Assembly: GCA_947585965.1 (NCBI GenBank)
Contig: CANPXK010000006.1
Coordinates: 1 to 58,865 of the forward strand
DNA: 58,865 nt
Direction: 5' to 3'
DNA from: an uncultured Clostridia bacterium
GTDB taxonomy: Bacteria > Bacillota > Clostridia > Oscillospirales > Acutalibacteraceae
Position numbers and translations under genes: made by a program
Notes under the pieces: generated by a model
Told to the model about the DNA's origin: nothing
Databases searched by the model: none
What the model saw: the letters and a program-made list of their open reading frames with translations, nothing else
Shown here: piece after piece, positions 36,055 to 43,857 of the stretch
How the letters are laid out: each line of letters begins with the position of its first letter
How positions within the stretch are numbered: the first letter of the stretch is position 1

Positions 36055-36741
36055 TTACGGATTGACTGCGGCGGCACGCCGCCGTCTGTGTTTGATTATG
36101 AAATAAACGACAATGGAACGTATACCTACTGCAACTGCACATACTCCAAGAATGAAAAACAAAAGAGCAGGTATCGGACTGTGCTCAAGGTAACTCAATA
36201 TTACCGAAATCATACAACACGGTATTCCTCCGGCAAGGGGAATAACAATTGATGAAACCTTATATTTTAGTTTACCGGCAGTGGTGCGCTCCTCGTCCTC
36301 CGCTATCTCCTCCGGTGTTTTGGCAGAACGCCTCCGTACACTCAAAATGGTGTATATCCCTATTATAAGAAACGGCAAAGACATAATTATTACAATCCAT
36401 CCGCCATAGGTAATTGTTTTTGTCGTTATATCCATGGGATTATTGGTAAGATAATATATGACAATCTTGTCCCCTACCTTCCATGAGCTTTCATACTGTC
36501 CAAGCTCAATATCCGTATATTGCTTTCTTCCAACCTTATAGGTTACGAGCGTACCGGTATTATCACCCATTACGGTATTTGTATCTTCCGTTTTGAATCC
36601 CGTTATTGTAGCCTCACATTCAACAGCATTATCGGGATTTTTGTTCTCTATTGTTAAATATATTCCGATGCAAAGAAGAATAATACCCACAACAATTAAT
36701 AATACCCTTCCGAACCTGCCCAAATTTGATACCGGTTCCAT
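36055..36741 (-). CDS. DUF3592 membrane protein with repeat-derived C-terminus
   Basis: A 228-residue protein with helices at about 11-28, 112-131, 164-185 and 188-212. The loop between helices 1 and 2 has the DUF3592 pattern: ECEATITGF, TYKVGRKQYTD, WKVGDKIVIYYLTNNP (the last being the family's most conserved turn). Function is unknown. The final RRRRAAAVNP is encoded by the alpha repeat at the edge of block C, almost the same ending as the acetyltransferase at 16297-16920. It begins 4 bases after the transglutaminase stop, so the two are coupled. Confidence 0.85.
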   Translation of the reverse strand: MEPVSNLGRFGRVLLIVVGIILLCIGIYLTIENKNPDNAVECEATITGFKTEDTNTVMGDNTGTLVTYKVGRKQYTDIELGQYESSWKVGDKIVIYYLTNNPMDITTKTITYGGWIVIIMSLPFLIIGIYTILSVRRRSAKTPEEIAEDEERTTAGKLKYKVSSIVIPLAGGIPCCMISVILSYLEHSPIPALLFFILGVCAVAVGIRSIVVYFIIKHRRRRAAAVNP

Positions 36742-36745
36742 TTGC

Positions 36746-38035
36746 TCACTCCCCCTCCAACGTATCTTTCTTTTTCAGGTTTATAATAATCGTCTTTGAC
36801 AGCTTATTATAATGTGTATTATATTCAAATATATCCTCTGAATTACCCACGAGAAACTCAGTTATGAATCCTTCCATGTTGCCCAATATTCTGTTATAAT
36901 CGTCACTGCTCTCAAATCTTACACTCAGATTATCTATGCCCGATTCATCAAAATGCTCAAGCATGATACTCTTAAGCTTCTCCTCGGCATTTCCCGACGT
37001 GACAAACAAATTATTCATTTTATGGTAATTCAGCTTGAAAGATGAACATTTTGGAATACCAAGCCTTAAATAAAAATCGCTGATTTCATGACTTTCGTTT
37101 ATATATGAATCATCCGCATTGAAAAATCCGTAATTCGGCGGATTGTCGGCTCCCGAACCGAGCCGGACATTGTCAACCGTAATGTCCACATGATACCAAT
37201 CGCCGTCAATCTTTACAATATTCCATGAATGTTCGGAAAACATGGAATCCGAATCCCAATTCTGAACCCCGGAAACACACAGACATTCTATTCCGAGCTT
37301 TCGCATACACCACATAAAAGCTTTACAATATGCCTCACATCTGCCAAATCCCTCAAAAAGAGCACCATATGCGGAACCCGAAATATCGGTCAGCTCATCG
37401 TAATTGCAGGTCGTAAAAATATAATCATATACATATTTCTCTTTTTCATATTCACTCTTTCCCTCCAAATCGGAAACAAGCTCCTCAAAAAACATGTCAA
37501 GCTCATTCAAAGCATCAGCATATTGCTCCTCCGTCATACAATATGAGAACGTCACCCTATTGACATACTCAGCCTTATCTCCGGTTTTATTGGAAAAATA
37601 TTCACCGTTAAGATGGATAAGCTCGGGACAGTCATAATTAAGAATATGCATAAGAACCGAAAGCTCATCCTCATTAACAGGTATATCAAATTCAACCGAT
37701 TCTTTATGCTCTGATGCAGCCCTGTAAAGCTCACAGAAATAATACTTATTTTCCTCACTAAGCTTTTTTACAAAATATTTATCCTCGTAATCTTTTATGA
37801 CCGATAAATCCGCCTTTAACTCCTTTGGCTCTGTGCTTTCGACCCCTGATGACTCCACGTAATCCAACGATTCATCCCCCGATGCATCAACAGATAAGAT
37901 TGAGTCTTCTTCGGAGCTTTGCCCCGACATGGATTTACTTTGCGGAACAACATTAAACAATACGTATATAATCCCCATGGATATAATCAATACAGCCATT
38001 ATAGCCGCCGCTGCTTTTAACGGTTTTTTACCCAT
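36746..38035 (-). CDS. Membrane-anchored transglutaminase-like protein
   Basis: A 429-residue protein with an N-terminal helix (about 8-29), a Ser/Glu/Asp linker (to about 75), and a transglutaminase/protease-like core. The catalytic triad can be read as Cys in GFGRCEAYCKAFMW, His in SEHSWNIVKIDGDWYH and Asp in HVDITVDN. The domain faces outside. Bacterial members act as peptidases or cross-linkers; the activity cannot be told. The C-terminal 100 residues are not recognised. It sits in a run of five minus-strand envelope-type genes (36055-41183). Confidence 0.86.
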   Translation of the reverse strand: MGKKPLKAAAAIMAVLIISMGIIYVLFNVVPQSKSMSGQSSEEDSILSVDASGDESLDYVESSGVESTEPKELKADLSVIKDYEDKYFVKKLSEENKYYFCELYRAASEHKESVEFDIPVNEDELSVLMHILNYDCPELIHLNGEYFSNKTGDKAEYVNRVTFSYCMTEEQYADALNELDMFFEELVSDLEGKSEYEKEKYVYDYIFTTCNYDELTDISGSAYGALFEGFGRCEAYCKAFMWCMRKLGIECLCVSGVQNWDSDSMFSEHSWNIVKIDGDWYHVDITVDNVRLGSGADNPPNYGFFNADDSYINESHEISDFYLRLGIPKCSSFKLNYHKMNNLFVTSGNAEEKLKSIMLEHFDESGIDNLSVRFESSDDYNRILGNMEGFITEFLVGNSEDIFEYNTHYNKLSKTIIINLKKKDTLEGE

Positions 38036-38067
38036 GACACACCACCTTAAGCGACAGATATATAATC

Positions 38068-38838
38068 CTATTCCCCGTTATATTCATCCTCTTCCTCAGA
38101 ATGATCATCAAGTCCGGACAGCGGACTGTTCTCGGAACCGTTTCTTATAAGTGCCGCAAGCATAGGATCAACTTCATAGTCATCCGTACCCGAATGGAAG
38201 GGATCGTCCGAGCCTTTTCTTACAAGTACCTCAAGGTCATGGTCACTTTCATAATCGTCTGTCTTCATATTGAACGGATCGTCACTGCCTGCTTTTATAA
38301 GTGCCTCAAGATCGTGGTCACTTTCATAATCCTCCGCTTTCATATTGAAAGGATCATCATTGCCTGTTTTCACAAGTGCTTCAAGAGCATGGTCACTTTC
38401 ATAATCCTCCGCTTTCATATTGAAAGGATCATCATTGCCTGTTTTCACAAGTGCTTCAAGAGCATGGTCACTTTCATAATCCTCCGCTTTCATATTGAAA
38501 GGATCATCATTGCCTGTTTTCACAAGTGCTTCAAGATCATAGTTACTTTCAGAATCCTCTGTCGTAAAGTCCTGAGAAACGTCATTATCCGTTTCTGTCA
38601 TTTCCGCAGACGTTTCATGCGCATTGGCTTCTTCATCGTTTATTTTCTCATCATTTCTCGTCTTAGCGGAACCAAATGGTTTTGTAAAAGCCGGAACATC
38701 GCCGGATTCCTCCGCCGAAATATCATACATGGACGCTATCTCTTTCGCAAAAATCATCTGATCTGCTGCGGTAAAGGTATCGCTGTCCCGCTTTTCTTCA
38801 TCAGGATTAACGAATGTATTTTTCCTGCTTTCAAACAT
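38068..38838 (-). CDS. Acidic protein with 25-residue tandem repeats, function unknown
   Basis: A 256-residue soluble, very acidic protein. The first 100 residues are Glu/Asp/Thr-rich without a clear domain (it contains AADQMIFAKEIASMYDISAE). Residues 101-245 are nearly six repeats of 25 residues, consensus ALEALVKTGNDDPFNMKAED plus YESDH. The LEALVKTGNDDPF core looks like a short helix with a capped turn, and so may be a binding motif displayed many times. There is no signal peptide or membrane segment. It starts behind AAGGAAGTG, 32 bases after its stop lies the transglutaminase. I do not recognise the family. Confidence 0.8.
   Translation of the reverse strand: MFESRKNTFVNPDEEKRDSDTFTAADQMIFAKEIASMYDISAEESGDVPAFTKPFGSAKTRNDEKINDEEANAHETSAEMTETDNDVSQDFTTEDSESNYDLEALVKTGNDDPFNMKAEDYESDHALEALVKTGNDDPFNMKAEDYESDHALEALVKTGNDDPFNMKAEDYESDHDLEALIKAGSDDPFNMKTDDYESDHDLEVLVRKGSDDPFHSGTDDYEVDPMLAALIRNGSENSPLSGLDDHSEEEDEYNGE
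38104..38538 (-). repeat. In-frame 75-bp tandem repeats
   Basis: Nearly six units of 75 bp within the acidic protein gene. The first three are almost identical in DNA and the later ones diverge progressively toward the 3' end, a pattern of recent local duplication at one side. Confidence 0.95.
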
Positions 38839-38873
38839 TTTTAATCACTTCCTTATTAACACAACACTAATTT

Positions 38874-39812
38874 TCAATCTTCCGTGGAAGGTGCGGCGCC
38901 GAATGAACCGTCCCCGTATATGGAAAGTGGATTATTGTACGATTCTTCATTCCGTTCATTTGGCTGATAGCTTCCCATGTTATAAGGATTATCAGGGTCT
39001 GAATTTACGTTTGTGATGAACGGATTATTTATATCAACGTCATGCGGTACATAGGAATTATCGTCAAAGCCTTGATTACCGCTGCATTTTGAATTAGGAT
39101 CATAATACTCCCCCTGCGGAATTCCGGGATTTCCGTTTTCTCCACCCCCATAACCCGAATATGAAGCAAACGGATCAACATAACTTTCCATAAGCTTATC
39201 GCTGAAAACATCCGCAGCATTATAGTCAACACTGCTGTCACCAAGACCGTTCTCCGCCGAACCGTCACCCATAACTCCTATTTCCTCGGGCTTTGTATAT
39301 ACCGGAGTATATCCGTGTATATTTCTCAGCAGCGTATTAATATTTATTCCCGCAAGGATAACAGCCGCAAATATAACAATTCCGAGAACAACATAGATAG
39401 CCGTTGGGTCACTGTATAAAACCGTGGGATGACATATCGTCGGATTTTCCTTATCATAGTATATCGGTATTGTATCCCCTATGGAAATATTCCCGAAATA
39501 TTCATCAGTTTCATTAAGAACCACCTGATATGGCTCTTCGTCTTTATTTTCATCGGTATTAAACTCGATTATCATGACATAATGAACTTCAGTATCGTCA
39601 CCCGTCCCTTCGTCAAAAACCGTTTTTTCTGTGCAGACGGCATCAACCGTTCCCGCTTCGTTTTTGAAGCTTTCATCCTCATAATAACTTGAATAAACAG
39701 AGCAAATACCTATAACACAGCCAAGAATTATAACAGCAGCAGCTATAATAAAAGCTATCGGAGGTATATTGAATTTTCTGCCCCGCTCCGTAATATTATT
39801 GTTATTTTGCAC
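38874..39812 (-). CDS. DUF3592-like membrane protein with Gly/Asn/Pro-rich tail
   Basis: A 312-residue protein with helices at about 18-40 and 138-160. The loop between them has EAGTVDAVCTEK, an acidic strand pair and ISIGDTIPIYYDKENPTICH, the 'GD...IYYDP.NP' turn of DUF3592. The 150-residue cytoplasmic tail is rich in Gly, Asn, Asp and Pro (NPFITNVNSDPDNPYNMG). I use the GTG at 39812, 8 bases after GGAGG; the reading frame is open five codons further. It is related in its core to the protein at 36055-36741. Confidence 0.75.
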   Translation of the reverse strand: MQNNNNITERGRKFNIPPIAFIIAAAVIILGCVIGICSVYSSYYEDESFKNEAGTVDAVCTEKTVFDEGTGDDTEVHYVMIIEFNTDENKDEEPYQVVLNETDEYFGNISIGDTIPIYYDKENPTICHPTVLYSDPTAIYVVLGIVIFAAVILAGININTLLRNIHGYTPVYTKPEEIGVMGDGSAENGLGDSSVDYNAADVFSDKLMESYVDPFASYSGYGGGENGNPGIPQGEYYDPNSKCSGNQGFDDNSYVPHDVDINNPFITNVNSDPDNPYNMGSYQPNERNEESYNNPLSIYGDGSFGAAPSTED

Positions 39813-39947
39813 CGTGCACACCTCCACTCTTATGTTAAATACCGATATTTAACTTTATTCTTCAAAAGTGTATCATTATTTTAAATTATACCACCCGACA
39901 GTATAAATTGCAACGATTTTTAATCCGAAGCCGGTCATTACAATTTG

Positions 39948-39989
39948 CAAAATAATAAATCCGGAATTGCACAGATACTCAATTCCGGA
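39948..39989 (-). terminator. Intrinsic terminator of the zinc-ribbon gene
   Basis: On the minus strand TCCGGAATTG (39989-39980) pairs perfectly with CAATTCCGGA (39969-39960) around a 10-base loop, followed by TTTATTATTTTG. It lies 7 bases past the stop of the gene ending at 39996. Confidence 0.85.
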
Positions 39990-39995
39990 TCTCGG

Positions 39996-41183
39996 TTAGT
40001 CTGTTATTTTCTCTTCCTGTACGGGGACAGCGTTCCAATTTACATATGCACATATATTAAAATAACAATCAAACAAATCCGGATCTTCGGAACATATAAA
40101 AGAGTCCGATACAGCAATAGTACATAAACTGCTTTCTATATTTGCAAGCCCGTTTTTTTCTTCCGTATAACCGTTACTTCCAATGCTTTTTAATGAATAA
40201 TTATAAAGAAGCACTCCCTGTTCCTTGTCAGACATCGAAACTTTTCCGTATATATCATAGCTGACATACTTGTCTTCAAAATCATAGTAATTCCGGAAGT
40301 TTGTTTCAAAAGATTGTTCGATTTTATAATCCTGCTCCTCAAGCTCCGAGGCGGGTATAAAATACAACGGTCTGAATTCCGGCTCTGTACTTCTGATTCC
40401 ATAGGGCAATTTATCAAGAATACAGCTTCCCATGCCTACACCGTCAATCACAACCATACTCTTATTCAATTCAGATTCATGCTCACTCTCACATAATACA
40501 TCATAAAATAAAATACCGCTTATTTTACTGCTGAGTGTAACTTCATAATCAACCGTACAGGCTGTATATGTTCCGTTGGAATAATCATAGTAGTGATAAT
40601 CATCAATAACATTATCTATGTCCTCTTTCGATAATGAATATCCTGAAAAATAGCCTACAACATCTGAAGTTCCTCTGATACCTGCTTCATTTTCAATATA
40701 ATCATAGTCCACTTCCCCTCTTCCGTCATTCATATACACATAATTGTATATACCATTTGCCCTGTCTTTTACAACAGAAACAAACGGACGCTTTTCATTG
40801 GAGGTCAGTATCATTACATATTTTCCGTTTATCTTCATAAATCTTCCCGCACTGATATTCTGTATATCCAACACATCCGCTTCGTGAGCTGTGTTGATAT
40901 TGAATCTGTACATAAATATGACGGCAACGGCTGCAATCACGGCAACAATAAGCGCAATCCCGCCGTATCTGAGTATTTTCCTGTTCAGTATGTTCCTTCT
41001 GACTTCCGAATATGTAAGCTCAGGGCGAAAGCTGACAAAGGAATTACCACTGAAATCATAATCTGTTTCATCGGGAACATATTCCGGATTAGCAAATTTT
41101 TCTATGGGGAACTTGCATTTCGGACATTTTTTTATGTTATCCGAAATAGGGGCTCCACATTCGGGACAATTAATTTTAGACAT
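39996..41183 (-). CDS. Zinc-ribbon membrane protein, function unknown
   Basis: A 395-residue protein. It starts MSKINCPECGAPISDNIKKC and completes a four-cysteine zinc ribbon (CPEC/CPKC). A membrane helix lies at about 89-109 (YGGIALIVAVIAAVAVIFMY). The outer approximately 285 residues include FMKINGKYVMILTSNEKRPF and alternating strands, with no catalytic motif I know. An ATG at 41183 behind AGAGGTG gives this start; 50 more codons upstream are open but would overlap the promoter. It has its own promoter (41218-41246) and terminator, so it is probably monocistronic. Confidence 0.8.
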   Translation of the reverse strand: MSKINCPECGAPISDNIKKCPKCKFPIEKFANPEYVPDETDYDFSGNSFVSFRPELTYSEVRRNILNRKILRYGGIALIVAVIAAVAVIFMYRFNINTAHEADVLDIQNISAGRFMKINGKYVMILTSNEKRPFVSVVKDRANGIYNYVYMNDGRGEVDYDYIENEAGIRGTSDVVGYFSGYSLSKEDIDNVIDDYHYYDYSNGTYTACTVDYEVTLSSKISGILFYDVLCESEHESELNKSMVVIDGVGMGSCILDKLPYGIRSTEPEFRPLYFIPASELEEQDYKIEQSFETNFRNYYDFEDKYVSYDIYGKVSMSDKEQGVLLYNYSLKSIGSNGYTEEKNGLANIESSLCTIAVSDSFICSEDPDLFDCYFNICAYVNWNAVPVQEEKITD

Positions 41184-41217
41184 ATATTCACCTCTGTAAT
41201 CATCAGCATACAATTTC

Positions 41218-41246
41218 ATTTTAAACAGAATTATTATCTTTGTCAA
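41218..41246 (-). promoter_or_regulatory. Sigma-A-type promoter for the zinc-ribbon gene
   Basis: On the minus strand TTGACA (41246-41241), a 17-base spacer and TAAAAT (41223-41218), 34 bases before the ATG. Near-perfect consensus. Confidence 0.75.
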
Positions 41247-41325
41247 TAGTATCTCGTCAAACACTTTCAAGAACTTATTTATTTTATTGGCATAAAATAT
41301 TAATAAAAAGAGAGAGGTGATACAA

Positions 41326-41559
41326 TTGGGCATACCTGCTATAATGGTGTCGTCTGTTACCTATGCTCTCAGGGGACAAAAAATACTGAGGTCATTCGGA
41401 ATAAAATCGGAAATTGAAAGAACGGCAAGGCGTGCCGGTGAGAAAAGCTGCAGCTACAGCATAGTAGTAGCTCAAAATGAAGCAGACGAGGCTGAAAAAA
41501 TTCTTATAAAGCACGGTATCAAGGTTATCGGGCGTACAGAAAGGCTCGGTGAAAAATGA
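41326..41559 (+). CDS. DUF3343 (putative Se/S carrier-like) protein
   Basis: A 77-residue protein with the DUF3343 layout: VSSVTYALRGQKILRSFGI at the start, RRAGEKSCSYSIVV with the family's central cysteine, then a helix and GIKVIGRTER. Such proteins are annotated as selenium/sulfur carrier-like because they occur with class V aminotransferases and selenium genes. The TTG at 41326 lies 8 bases after GAGAGAGG. It overlaps the next gene by 4 bases (ATGA), a sign of translational coupling. Confidence 0.85.
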   Translation: MGIPAIMVSSVTYALRGQKILRSFGIKSEIERTARRAGEKSCSYSIVVAQNEADEAEKILIKHGIKVIGRTERLGEK

Positions 41560-42686
41560 TATATTTAGATAACTCTGCCACCACCTGCCCCAAGCCGCAA
41601 ACGGTATTGACTTCAACTATGTCAGCATTACGAACCTCGGCAAATCCGGGTAGGAGCGGTCACAATATGTCGCTTGCCGCTGCGGAAAAAATATATTCCG
41701 CACGTAGGACAGCGGCTAATTTTTTCGGAGTGGAAAATGAGGAAAATGTTATTTTCACTCCAAGCTGCACAACATCGCTTAATATGGCAATAAAGGGACT
41801 TCTTCAGAGCGGAGATCATGTTGTCGTATCTTCTATGGAGCATAATGCTGTTATGCGTCCTCTTGAAAGACTGAAAAGCAAAGGGATAACCTATACAAAG
41901 GCAGATGTTTTTATCGGTGATGATGATAGAACGACCGACAGCTTCCGTCATGCGATAAATGCAAAAACCAGACTGATTATATGCACACAGGCATCAAACG
42001 TATGGGGAATACGACTTCCTGTTGAGAGATTATGCGCATTGGCTCATGCCTACGGATTGTTATTTGTCGTTGATGCAGCACAAAGTGCAGGTGTAATACC
42101 GATAGATATGCACGAGGGCTATGATGTATTATGCACGGCAGGTCACAAAGGGCTTTACGGTCCTATGGGTATAGGATTAATGATTTTATCGGGGAACAAT
42201 ATCATGCAGACAATTATCGAGGGAGGAACAGGAAGCAATTCATATTCACTCGAACAGCCCGGTGAGCTACCCGATCGTTTTGAAAGCGGAACGCCGAATT
42301 TTCCCGGCATCATGGGACTCAAAAGCGGAATTGAGTTTGTAGGCTCCCGCAAGGTTGAAAAAATAGCGGAACATGAATTTAAGCTTATCAGATATCTGTA
42401 TAATAAATTGGAAAAAATGCACGGAATCAAACTGTACACTCCTATGCCTGATGAGAGATATTTCGTTCCCGTCTTATCATTTAATGCGGACGGATATGAC
42501 AGTGAGGAAGTTGCCGCAATTCTGAACAAAAATAATATTGCCGTACGTGCAGGGCTTCACTGTGCGCCATGTGCTCATGAGATGATGGATACGCTCGACT
42601 GCGGGGCGGTAAGAATATCCCCCTCTGTATTTACAAAGCCAAATGATATTGACAGGCTGATTTATGTCCTGTCAAAATTATACTGA
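41556..42686 (+). CDS. Class V aminotransferase / cysteine desulfurase-like protein (EF2568 type)
   Basis: A 376-residue PLP protein: MIYLDNSATTCPKP at the start, PLP lysine in CTAGHKGLYGPMG, and a conserved cysteine pair in RAGLHCAPCAHE. This subgroup (TIGR01977 type) is separate from IscS and SufS and is typically fused to or coupled with DUF3343, as here. It probably moves sulfur or selenium from Cys or Sec. The true substrate is unknown. It is the window's second desulfurase-type gene after 29648-30790. Confidence 0.9.
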   Translation: MIYLDNSATTCPKPQTVLTSTMSALRTSANPGRSGHNMSLAAAEKIYSARRTAANFFGVENEENVIFTPSCTTSLNMAIKGLLQSGDHVVVSSMEHNAVMRPLERLKSKGITYTKADVFIGDDDRTTDSFRHAINAKTRLIICTQASNVWGIRLPVERLCALAHAYGLLFVVDAAQSAGVIPIDMHEGYDVLCTAGHKGLYGPMGIGLMILSGNNIMQTIIEGGTGSNSYSLEQPGELPDRFESGTPNFPGIMGLKSGIEFVGSRKVEKIAEHEFKLIRYLYNKLEKMHGIKLYTPMPDERYFVPVLSFNADGYDSEEVAAILNKNNIAVRAGLHCAPCAHEMMDTLDCGAVRISPSVFTKPNDIDRLIYVLSKLY

Positions 42687-42693
42687 TTGACAC

Positions 42694-42720
42694 ACTCCCC
42701 CACCGAAAAGATGGGGGAGT
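42694..42720. terminator. Bidirectional hairpin between convergent genes
   Basis: ACTCCCCCA (42694-42702) pairs perfectly with TGGGGGAGT (42712-42720), 8 bases past the aminotransferase stop. The stem is strong but there is no T-tract on either side. It could terminate poorly or protect the 3' ends of both the aminotransferase and Ter operon transcripts. Confidence 0.5.
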
Positions 42721-42791
42721 CGTCATATCAAATACAAAATAAAATTACCCAAACGAATGACAGGGGGCAGTATCGGATTTTATATTCAATC

Positions 42792-43841
42792 CTATACATC
42801 CGACAGTTGTTTTATAAGTCCGCAGCATTTATAATTATTCAATTTCACATATTCTATTTCAACATTTTTTTCCCTTGCAAGCTGCCTTATATGCTCAAGC
42901 TCCGGACTTGTGCCGTATCTCCCGTCAATTATAATCTTCCACGGAACACGCCTGAGTAAAACTCTTGTGGTTTCCCCTATCCCCGGTTTAATAAAATTCA
43001 CATTACCGATTCCATACATATCCGAAATCATTTCAACATCCTTCATCCCGATATTTCCTGTCGCACCCTTTTCAGCCTGTAAATCAAAACGGAACCTGTC
43101 CGTAATATAGTCAATAAATTCATAGGTTCTGTCCTCCGGCGATAATTCCTTATAGAATGCCGCACCGTGGAAATCATTCCCGCCTATGATATCATTCCTG
43201 AGAAATGTCCTGCTTATAAGTCCGCAGACGGTACTGTTAAGACAGGAGCTGGGTATCATGATATCATCATGTGTTCCGCACAAATCCGTCAGATATGCCG
43301 GATCCGCAAGAACCGCAAGATTATCGGAAACTCCGTCAAAATTTGCTATTTCCCTCTTAAGTTCCCTGTAAATAACCCCCTTTCCTGTCCAGCCGTCAAC
43401 AAATTGCAGGCTTTCCGCATTATGCCTTTGCAGAATATAATTAATTGCATTTCTGTCAATACCGCGATCCCTGATTATGGAAACGGAATAATGCGGACAT
43501 TCATAACCGTATTTTTTTCTGATATAGCGTCTTATGAGTATTCCCACAGGTGTACCCGCTCTTGCAAGCGATACAATAACCGCCTTTTCTCCCTTTTTTT
43601 TAACTATTTTATCAGATACCCTCGCAACCGCATCGGCTGTATTCTGTCCGAATACCTCTAAGGACCTTTCATATATTCTTATATAATCATCGGTCGGTCG
43701 GTATTCAAGCGGAAGCATTTCGGAATAATGTGTTCCGCACTGTATTCTCTTTTCTCTTTCCCTTGCAGGCAAAGGCTCAACCAAGCCCGTTATATCCTTT
43801 AACAGAAGAATTACATCATCCTTCAAAAAACTGCTCTCCAT
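42792..43841 (-). CDS. StiP-type / PRTase_1-PELOTA protein of Ter biosynthetic module
   Basis: A 349-residue protein, the last gene of the Ter operon. The core (ESSFLKDDVILLLKDI, CGTHYSEMLPLEYRPTDDY, VSLARAGTPVGILIRRY, FVDGWTGKG) matches the phosphoribosyltransferase-like family annotated as 'cysteine protease StiP' (PF11202). The C-terminal 80 residues (WKIIIDGRYGTSPELEHI, LNNYKCCGLIKQL) resemble a PELOTA RNA-binding domain. In Ter systems it is paired with a second PRTase and predicted to help make a nucleoside-like metabolite. The ATG at 43841 has AAGG 8 bases before it; a longer frame would overlap the upstream gene. Confidence 0.85.
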   Translation of the reverse strand: MESSFLKDDVILLLKDITGLVEPLPAREREKRIQCGTHYSEMLPLEYRPTDDYIRIYERSLEVFGQNTADAVARVSDKIVKKKGEKAVIVSLARAGTPVGILIRRYIRKKYGYECPHYSVSIIRDRGIDRNAINYILQRHNAESLQFVDGWTGKGVIYRELKREIANFDGVSDNLAVLADPAYLTDLCGTHDDIMIPSSCLNSTVCGLISRTFLRNDIIGGNDFHGAAFYKELSPEDRTYEFIDYITDRFRFDLQAEKGATGNIGMKDVEMISDMYGIGNVNFIKPGIGETTRVLLRRVPWKIIIDGRYGTSPELEHIRQLAREKNVEIEYVKLNNYKCCGLIKQLSDV

Positions 43842-43857
43842 AAACAATACCTTCAAA

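Larger units (their letters stand above)
35350..36082 (-). repeat. Repeat block C: beta, gamma and alpha modules
   Basis: Reverse-oriented beta copies (near 35398-35530 and 35648-35765), alpha copies (near 35766-35880 and 35981-36082) and two gamma copies (35536-35624 and 35892-35980). The gamma copies are 89 bp and differ at four positions. The beta hairpin is GAGCGGCTC...GAGCCGCTC in most copies but GAAAGCCTC...GAGGCTTTC in the second copy here, a compensated change. A G+C-rich stem (GCGGGGG...CCCCCG) precedes each beta. The block lies between two convergent gene runs. The right end encodes the C-terminus of the DUF3592 protein. Confidence 0.92.

Noticed and set aside
38101-38844. A 247-residue plus-strand frame opposite the acidic repeat protein
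   Set aside because: Same cause: it mirrors the 75-bp repeats. It is Ile/Phe/Cys-rich and lacks a start signal.
41184-41333. A 50-codon N-terminal extension of the zinc-ribbon protein
   Set aside because: It overlaps the consensus promoter at 41218-41246 and the divergent gene; the ATG at 41183 has AGAGGTG and starts the zinc ribbon correctly.
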